DNA of 64,000 bases, from assembly GCF_036669915.1 (NCBI RefSeq), contig NC_089320.1:15685839-15749838 (forward strand). Direction: 5' to 3'. This document shows, piece after piece, positions 57,435 through 64,000 of this stretch. Each line of letters opens with the position of its first letter. Positions within the stretch are counted from its first letter, which is position 1. The DNA is from Pocillopora verrucosa (Eukaryota; Cnidaria; Anthozoa; Scleractinia; Pocilloporidae). The notes below the pieces were generated by a model. The model worked only from the letters and a program-made list of their open reading frames with translations. It searched no databases and was not told the DNA's origin. Position numbers and translations under genes: made by a program.

Positions 57435-60400
57435 TCATTCAAATGTAAAAGGTGTCTCATGAAGGCTATTGCCCTTTGTCTTGATCCACCTTTCTACATT
57501 AATTTTGAAAGGTAGACCGCTAATTCGTGATAAATCCAACACTAGTTCTTCGAGCGTTTGACCAGAGAGCTGAAAAACTATACCGCTTTGACTGTAGAAC
57601 TTTTTTCCTATTTTTCCATCACCTCTAGTCTTGTTTTGTCTGATGAATTCTTCCAGCCATTGATTCAAAGTACCACGTCCGATGTTGAGACATTCACAAA
57701 CGAACGCTTGGAATTTTTGCTCATCACTTAGACGCGCACATCTGTTATTTACCCAGTTCACTGCCAATTCTACATCGCCTGAAATGTCCTTCAATTCTTC
57801 AACTATGTTCCACAATGTGTATTTCCCAATAAACTTTTTTCGCACGCCGATTGATAACATGTTCCAAAGGGCGCTGCATAGAGGACTGCAAACATTTTCG
57901 ATCAAACTTTCATGTTTGGTGTCATCAAGTGCCTCTTCGGGCTCTTCACCGAACTCGACAATGTGTAAGAAAACTCGTTGAGTGGCTGCATGAAGAGCTC
58001 CTTGGGACGAAGACTCTGCTCTTGGCCTGCCAACATCGCCATTCCCCTCGGTTGGTATTGGCCTTTCATCATCCGTTAAGTTTTCAGTTCCATCATCGTT
58101 AACTTCAGAATCTAATGACTTTACATAAATATTCTCCAGAGAGTTGCTTTGACTAAGTATTGGCGTACCCACTCGCTCTTCAACAATGTCATCTTGATCC
58201 CTGGGCAAGTCTTCTGTTGCCGTAAAAGTATCTCTCACAACTTCATTCTGAATCTCATTTCTAAAAGAGGAGTGTTCGTTCTGAATGTGCTCATTTTCTA
58301 CCACAGTCCAGAGCTTCTCCTCTTTGTTAAAAAAAGCTTCAAGCCAGTCTGATAAATGCACTTTCACTTCAGAAGAGAGAATATCATTGTGTGAATGCAG
58401 AGCTCCGTGTTCAACTACAGCCCACGATCCATTTTCACATTGTAAGTGCCAACCAGAAAGACAAATTCTAGAGAATTTGTTGGCTTCACCCACTTCCTCC
58501 TCGTTGACGTTTTGACCAGAGCAAATCTTCAGAGCCAGTTCTAGAACACGAGGCGAGCTAATGATGGTAAAATCACATTGCTCATTACGAGCACAGGAGG
58601 CACAACTATTGTCCCCTTCCTTGACAATTACTGTTAAAAGTCCGGAACAACCATCCTGATTATCCGTTCTCTTCACTAATGGTTCTGTGGGATGCAGGGA
58701 CTCACATGGAACTGACGGAGATTTGTCATCGCTGTCTGTCACGCATAGCAGGTGTCTTTCAAACTTACTCTCAGTACTTGCATTCAGTGAAGGATTGTTA
58801 ACAGTTGTTTTCATTTCCAGGCTTTCTGTGTCAATCTTTAAGCAGGCGATGGCCTCCACATCGTCGACTAACAAAGAATTCCTATTATGATTTCCTGGCT
58901 CGCTACAAGAGTTAAGTTTAGCAATTGTATCTTTACTACTACTGTATGGTTCTGAAACCATCCCAACGTCAGTTGACTTGGGAACCCTTCGGCTTCTTAT
59001 TTCACACGATTTATCGCCGTTTGAAAAAAGTTCTTCGCTGTTAGAATCCCTAACTGCACATCGACCTGACGCGTACCAATTCCCTTTAGAAGATGATTTT
59101 GATAATTGTTCCTCTGTTTTGTCATTTAGCGCATACTCAGGCGTCGCTAAAGAAGAGGTGTTCAAAGCAACGTTGTCATCATCAAAGATCTCTCCATCGT
59201 CCTGTCTGGACCAACCACTTAAGTCATTATCTTTCTTACTAACATTGTCCGCAACCTTTACTTCAATTTCATCTTCACCTTTTTCATACGAGCCTTTAAA
59301 AGTTTCCTCAACGGAAAGAAACTCGGCATCATCATCGATACAATATTCCGCTTCTTGAGAAATTCTGCGAGCTTCAATCGAAGCTGCGAGCTTTGTTGGG
59401 CCACTTCGTCTGTCTTTCTCAGCGTCCATTGACATATCTACACAGCCATCCAATCTAGAAGGGCTTATGACTTCATTTGACATTCCAAAATACTGTTCGT
59501 AAAACACAAGACCATCGGGGCATGAAACCTCATTTTTTTCTGTCTTACTTACATTCAAATTACTGTTATGCCGACACTGTTCCTTTTCGACTCTTTTCAG
59601 CGCCTCCATTTGCCTTCGGTTCTGCTGATACTTCCTCAGCTGCAAGTAAAGAAGATTACTATGGGATTTCAACAAAAATGCACAGAGAGGTAATGTATGA
59701 TGTGGGATGAAAAAGTGTGCTAGGATTGGTCCTAAAAGAATAGTTAAGGACCAATATATATAAACACACTTTATTTCAAAAATGAATAATGGTAACCTAT
59801 GTGAAACAAACGATTAATCTCGAAATAATTTTTTTCCTATCGACTGAGTTGATAATGTAAAGTGACCACCATAAAGAGTTTCCAAGTTGACGTTTCGAGC
59901 ATTAGCCCTCCGTCAGAGCGATTAATTCCAAAGAAGAGTTTAAGCCAAATGGAGATAATCCTCTCAATAACTTCGTCTTCGAGTGTTTTTACTCCCATAC
60001 AAACTGCTTATTGCCACATTTCCGAAAGTAGTTACGATTAACAGACATCCAAAAGGACAACGCATTAGTTCCTGAATCTTACTTTACTTCATCAAAGTCG
60101 CGTCACCTTTCGTTGCAACGACAACCATGCATTGAATTAAGAACAATGGTACATAAAAGGGAAGATTCTACGATCTCTAAATCACAACGAATGACTTTGG
60201 TACTATTTCAGTGATAAATACTGGTAATTACTGCATCGCTTCACCCAAACCATAAGGTCAATATGATAGCCGTTGCAATGTTAAGAAGTCTATAACTTCG
60301 TTGGTTACCTTTTTTCTTTGAATTTCTGAAATCCGCGGCCGGAGAGGTGTAGAAACAGTCACGGTTTTTAGAACCAGCCTTCCTACATGATTCACAAAGA

Positions 60401-63400
60401 CAGAAAATCAAAGTTTATCACGCAATAAAATGAAGTCATTGATCAAAATCGGTGCAAGCTACATAAGAATGGTTACTTCCTTCTATAAGTAAACAGTCTA
60501 AACTTAACATGATCAATAGAATCACAATCTGCAGAGGACATTATGTCTTGGACCAAGATGACGCCCCAGAGTTTAAATAGTGATTATAGCAGAGCACTCT
60601 TGAAGAACATACCCGTCGCAAAACTTCCTATCGACACATTTAAGTAACTGGTTACGATTTACCCAAAACTGACGCTCAAACGGATATTGGTTCCTGAATC
60701 TTACTTTACCCAATAAACGTCACATCGCCATTCGTTTGGACGGTTTCATAGTACAGCGCCATACTTAAGAGTGCGTTTTGCCATCTTTATTGTGGGTTGG
60801 ACAAGGTCGCACCAGCTGTCACCGCTAACACCGCCAGTGCGCATGCCCAACAACGAGAACAATCCTGGTATGCACTCTGCTCTAGTGACTATGTGAATGT
60901 GCGCTTACCAGAGCATCAATTGTATTGAACCTGAGTATTAACCCTTTGTTTTCATATTCTCTAAAAAACTGAGCACAAAAAGTGTTTATATGTAGATTAT
61001 ACCTTGCAGAGAATGTTTGAGTGGCTCCTCCTCGGGAGTAAAAAGATTTGCTTAAAAAGAAAAAAGATAAACAAGGCTAATTGTGGAAATACTATACAGC
61101 AATAAGTGATCATGTTTCTCCGTTGAGGAAACCAATAATCATTATTTTTTCCGCGAGCAAGTTCGTGTTTCAAAAGAGTCTTATCTGATCTGTAACTGAC
61201 TCTTACGCTTACACTGATTGCGCATATTTTTATTCGCTTATTGTCAGACTGGTTTCGTGTAATCAGTCACTCTTTTAATCTACCTTTGAACTGTTTCTTT
61301 TTTCATAAGTGTTATAATTTAGGATTCTTAGGAGCGGAAGGTTTTATACATGTGAGCGCAGCTTTCTGACTGCGAACGTCAATCTCTAAGTTAAGTTAGT
61401 TCTTGTTTTTGAATGCAGTTGTGTGGATCTCGGAAACACAAGCAAGACGCAACTCCATTCATATAGGTAGGCAATAACACTAAATCGTTGTAGATGGAGC
61501 AAGAGATGTTCTTAGCGATAAAGCCTTTTACACAACCCATACTACCAAGGAAAACTCTTCCTTAACGTTAAGAGCTCCGCTTTTCCAACAAAGGACGTGG
61601 TTGAAATAAACTTTAGATATACAACTTACACGTTCCATCGTCATTAACCAGAAATAAACCAAAGTTCTCGATACCAAGAGACTCTAGTTTGGTAGCCAAA
61701 GAAGGAACACGAGGAACCTGAAATAATTGGAAAAAGACCGTTCATTTCTCTACACTGTAAAATGATGCAGAAAAGTAGCTGGAATATTCATGGAATTGAG
61801 TACCAGTCCCCCTACCTCGAACTTCAGTTTGGAAACAAAAAATTCAGAAAAAGCAGAATTTCTTTTATTTTCATTACTAGAGCCTCAATAAGCTCAGAAA
61901 ATTTGAAGTTGAGCAAATTTAAATGCTTCAAATCACATAGCTATATCCAATCCTAAGGAAAGTAATAAAACAATCTGGGTCTATTGGAGGGGGGGGGGGG
62001 GTGTGTTTCAGACCCACCCAGTGGACCTGTCACAGGAACCATGAGATGTGCAGATAATAGATATCAAGTGACATAGTGGTAACTACTACAACCATTCTAA
62101 ATTAATAAAATTAGATCCTGTCTAACTCAACTGTACATTATTTCCTGGTGGGAATACTTTGAGATGTAAGGATCAAAACAAGGAAATGTGTAGAGTAATA
62201 TTACTATGCTCCCATATGTATGCCTAAACTGGGGAACAAGTGTTAAGGGAAAAAAAGTCCTGCCATCCACCATCCAAATTCAGAGTGAACTTACACTGTG
62301 GTAGCAGTTTCCAAGCTTTCTACTTACAACAGTGTACAATGTATGTTTGCTAACACAACAGTGACAAAAGTATCTCTCTAGGAACCACTAATTTAAATAA
62401 AATTAATCCTTTTCACCCTTACATAAGCATGCATATTCTCCACACTGTTCTCTAAACATTTCCTAATGGTACTGACAAGGAGACCTTGTTTATCAATCAA
62501 AAGCTTACTGACTCGGTGATCATATCTTTTATTCTCATGACCCTTATGTTTGGTGAAGTGGTGATAATGTGAGAAGTATTCAGCTGCTGATCACTCATGG
62601 GGGTGAATTGGTTAATCAGACATTCCATTTACCTCTTTTGCTTTTATGGAAACTAAAGAAGGAAGTACTTGAAATGTGCCATCATCAAAGTGAATAATCA
62701 GTAGCTGGGAAAAGAAAAAAAAAAACAAGAATTCGGTCTTGATATAAAAGGGACAATTAATTCACAAAGTACCTCAAATTATCATGTGATGTACGCAAGC
62801 AAAGTTAAGCTCTGAACACATAACTTCTCAGTTAAACTTTAACTTAAATTACCAACCTTGTAATTGTGCACTAAAAGATAGAAGCGGTTTCCAAGTTTGG
62901 AAATGTCTAAAGTACCATCCTCGATGTCAAATCTGTGCCCTGGAATTAAAAATAAACCAATGCTGATTTCACAATGCAAATATAATACAAGTTAGTTGTA
63001 AAAAAAATTCTAACTTCAAGCAACTTTAGAAGGAAATTGTGTGGATGTCTTCTTGATTATAAATTGAAGTGTAGTAGTCTATCACATCAATGAATGATCC
63101 AGTGAAGTTTTCTTGCACAAAGAAAGTCTCCCCTTGCCGGTATGCTATACAACACAAGAAAGCCTAAAAACCTTTTATATTTCATCTCTCTGTTGCTATG
63201 TGCACAATGTGATTGCTCAATTTGGTGGGCTAGCTGTACTCTGCTATAAAGTCTGCCACAGCCTTCAAAGTTGTTTTTGTTCCAAAAATCTCTTTTTTTT
63301 CATTAGTTACTGTTCTTAACTTTTAGCCATAAATGAAATTAAAATTAATTTTATTAAGATAAAAAGCCTTTGATGAGCTTTTATTTAACAACCATTAACC

Positions 63401-64000
63401 ATTGGAACGAAGAAAACTTTAGCTGATAGGGCTAGCTTTTGCCAGTGCAGCTCCTAAACTCTGGATTGGTCTTCCTAGTTCAATAAGAAATGTAAATAAC
63501 TTAATTAAATTTAAATCTCTATTGAAGACATACTATTTCAATGTAACATATCATAATTGATATTTAGTTTTAAAGTTTTTATTCAAGTTTTTAAATTTTT
63601 GTTTGATATTGTTTATATTATTTAATAGTTTTGTATATTTTGATACAATGCTGCGTATTTAAATTTTTATCTAGCATTTATATTTATATTTACTTTATTC
63701 TATTTATTTTATTGCGCATTTGATCATATGCACATGTAAAATGCGCATTACAAATAATAAATATCATTATTATTATTATAATTATTATTATTGTGTATTA
63801 CAAAATGCCACTAAACAGCAATTTCAAATGGACTCCTTTTGTTTTTTAAGACCATTTGCTGGATTAAAATTGTTTTTCCACCCTTTTTAATACAAAATGA
63901 TTTTAACCATAACAAACATAAAACGTTACCAATTCCATTAGCTGTTACTGTCCATACTTCCATTGATGACTGTTGAAGCTTACAAACGTGGCAGCCAGCA
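57435..64000 (-). CDS. RUN-domain protein (RUSC-like C-terminus), partial at the 5' side
   Basis: Exons, in + coordinates from 3' to 5': 57435-59639 (last), about 60309-60378 or 60382, about 61632-61717, 62633-62704, 62857-62939, and 63930 to beyond the window. The last exon begins at a clear acceptor (TTTACTTGCAG). The frame upstream of it to Met 59675 is intronic, so the true product is longer than the 746-codon open frame. The last ~190 residues match a RUN domain: SLIENVCSPLCSALWNML, YTLWNIVEELKD, KFQAFVCECLNIG, TLNQWLEEFI, LEELVLDLSRISGLPFKI. This resembles RUSC1/2, whose RUN domains act in vesicle trafficking with small GTPases, but no SH3 domain follows. Before it lies a long acidic Ser-rich region and a basic stretch (LRKYQQNRRQMEALKRV). 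The small exons encode beta-rich sequence (KLGNRFYLLVHNYK, LLIIHFDDGTFQVLP, LGIENFGLFLVNDDG) of unrecognised type. The join between 61632 and 60378 is the weakest: the best-consensus splice pair creates a stop, and the alternative restores the frame. Confidence 0.78.
59855..59930. repeat. Repeat related to the 15.5-kb palindrome
   Basis: GTGACCACCATAAAGAG, then AAGTTGACGTTTCGAGCATT and AGCCCTCCGTCAGAGCG, a diverged version of the loop-proximal segment at 15537-15570. Only one arm is recognisable. Lies in the intron upstream of the RUN exon. Confidence 0.6.
62409..62615. mobile_element. T1 MITE in an intron of the RUN gene
   Basis: TTCACCCTTACATAAGCATG, ATATTCTCCACACTGTTCTC, TACTGACAAGGAGACC, ATTCTCATGACCCTTATG and GGGGGTGAATTGGTTAA in T1 order. 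It ends 17 bp before the exon boundary at 62633. Confidence 0.75.
63400..63795 (+). mobile_element. LINE 3' fragment with ATT tail
   Basis: Encodes, after a frameshift, the LINE C-terminal signature LAFASAAPKLWIGLPSSIR then LIKFKSLLKTYYF and a stop near 63560. An AT-rich 3' UTR follows (TGCGCATTTGATCATATGCAC) and it ends in an ATT trinucleotide microsatellite (63765-63795). Lies in a minus-strand gene intron, antisense to that gene. Confidence 0.75.

Noticed and set aside
59640..59675. Met at 59675 as the true start of the RUN protein
   Set aside because: A strong acceptor (TTTACTTGCAG) sits at 59640, so the preceding 12 codons are most likely intronic.

Overview
The window is animal nuclear DNA, most likely from an anthozoan cnidarian, with a scleractinian coral as the best guess. 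The support is: AT-rich sequence, spliceosomal introns of about 0.1-3 kb, secreted discoidin-type proteins, and a dense load of short interspersed and palindromic repeats of the kind found in coral genomes. The organism assignment is inference. No bacterial operon, CRISPR array, rRNA gene or canonical stand-alone tRNA gene is visible.

Layout. (1) 1-8.4 kb: the 3' half of a microsomal glutathione S-transferase 3-like gene (+ strand, four exons, 4230-8410). Its introns and 5' flank hold at least four pieces of non-LTR retrotransposons, the largest being a reverse-transcriptase ORF at 4614-6161 (-). (2) 8.4-30.7 kb: no gene that I can support. This stretch holds a ~3.6 kb array of a 47-48 bp minisatellite (11.6-15.2 kb) preceded by a 0.78 kb module. 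The module occurs once more at 1.3 kb with a contracted array. It also holds a perfect 60-bp-arm palindrome, a ~190-bp satellite array, a 1.4 kb foldback element, a ~1.9 kb degenerate CAGT array with a MITE nested in it, and an inverted pair of tRNA-derived SINEs. (3) 30.8-53.2 kb: two tandem paralogous genes on the + strand, A (13 exons, 645 aa) and B (15 exons, 652 aa). Each encodes a signal peptide, an unnamed beta-rich N-terminal module, two F5/8 type C (discoidin) domains and a C-terminal module with two Asp-box motifs. (4) 55.1-56.1 kb: an apparently intronless 322-codon orphan ORF (+). (5) 57.4-64.0 kb: a minus-strand gene that runs off the right edge. Its large last exon encodes an acidic region and a RUN-type domain resembling RUSC family members. 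Small upstream exons encode a beta-strand-rich region.

How the genes relate. A and B share domain order, splice phases and five identical exon lengths (211, 102, 82, 47, 83 nt), so they arose by tandem duplication. They are predicted to be secreted extracellular or matrix adhesion/recognition proteins. The glutathione transferase, orphan and RUN genes show no functional link to them. All exon models were drawn by hand from splice consensus, reading phase and, for A and B, paralogue comparison. No transcript evidence was available.
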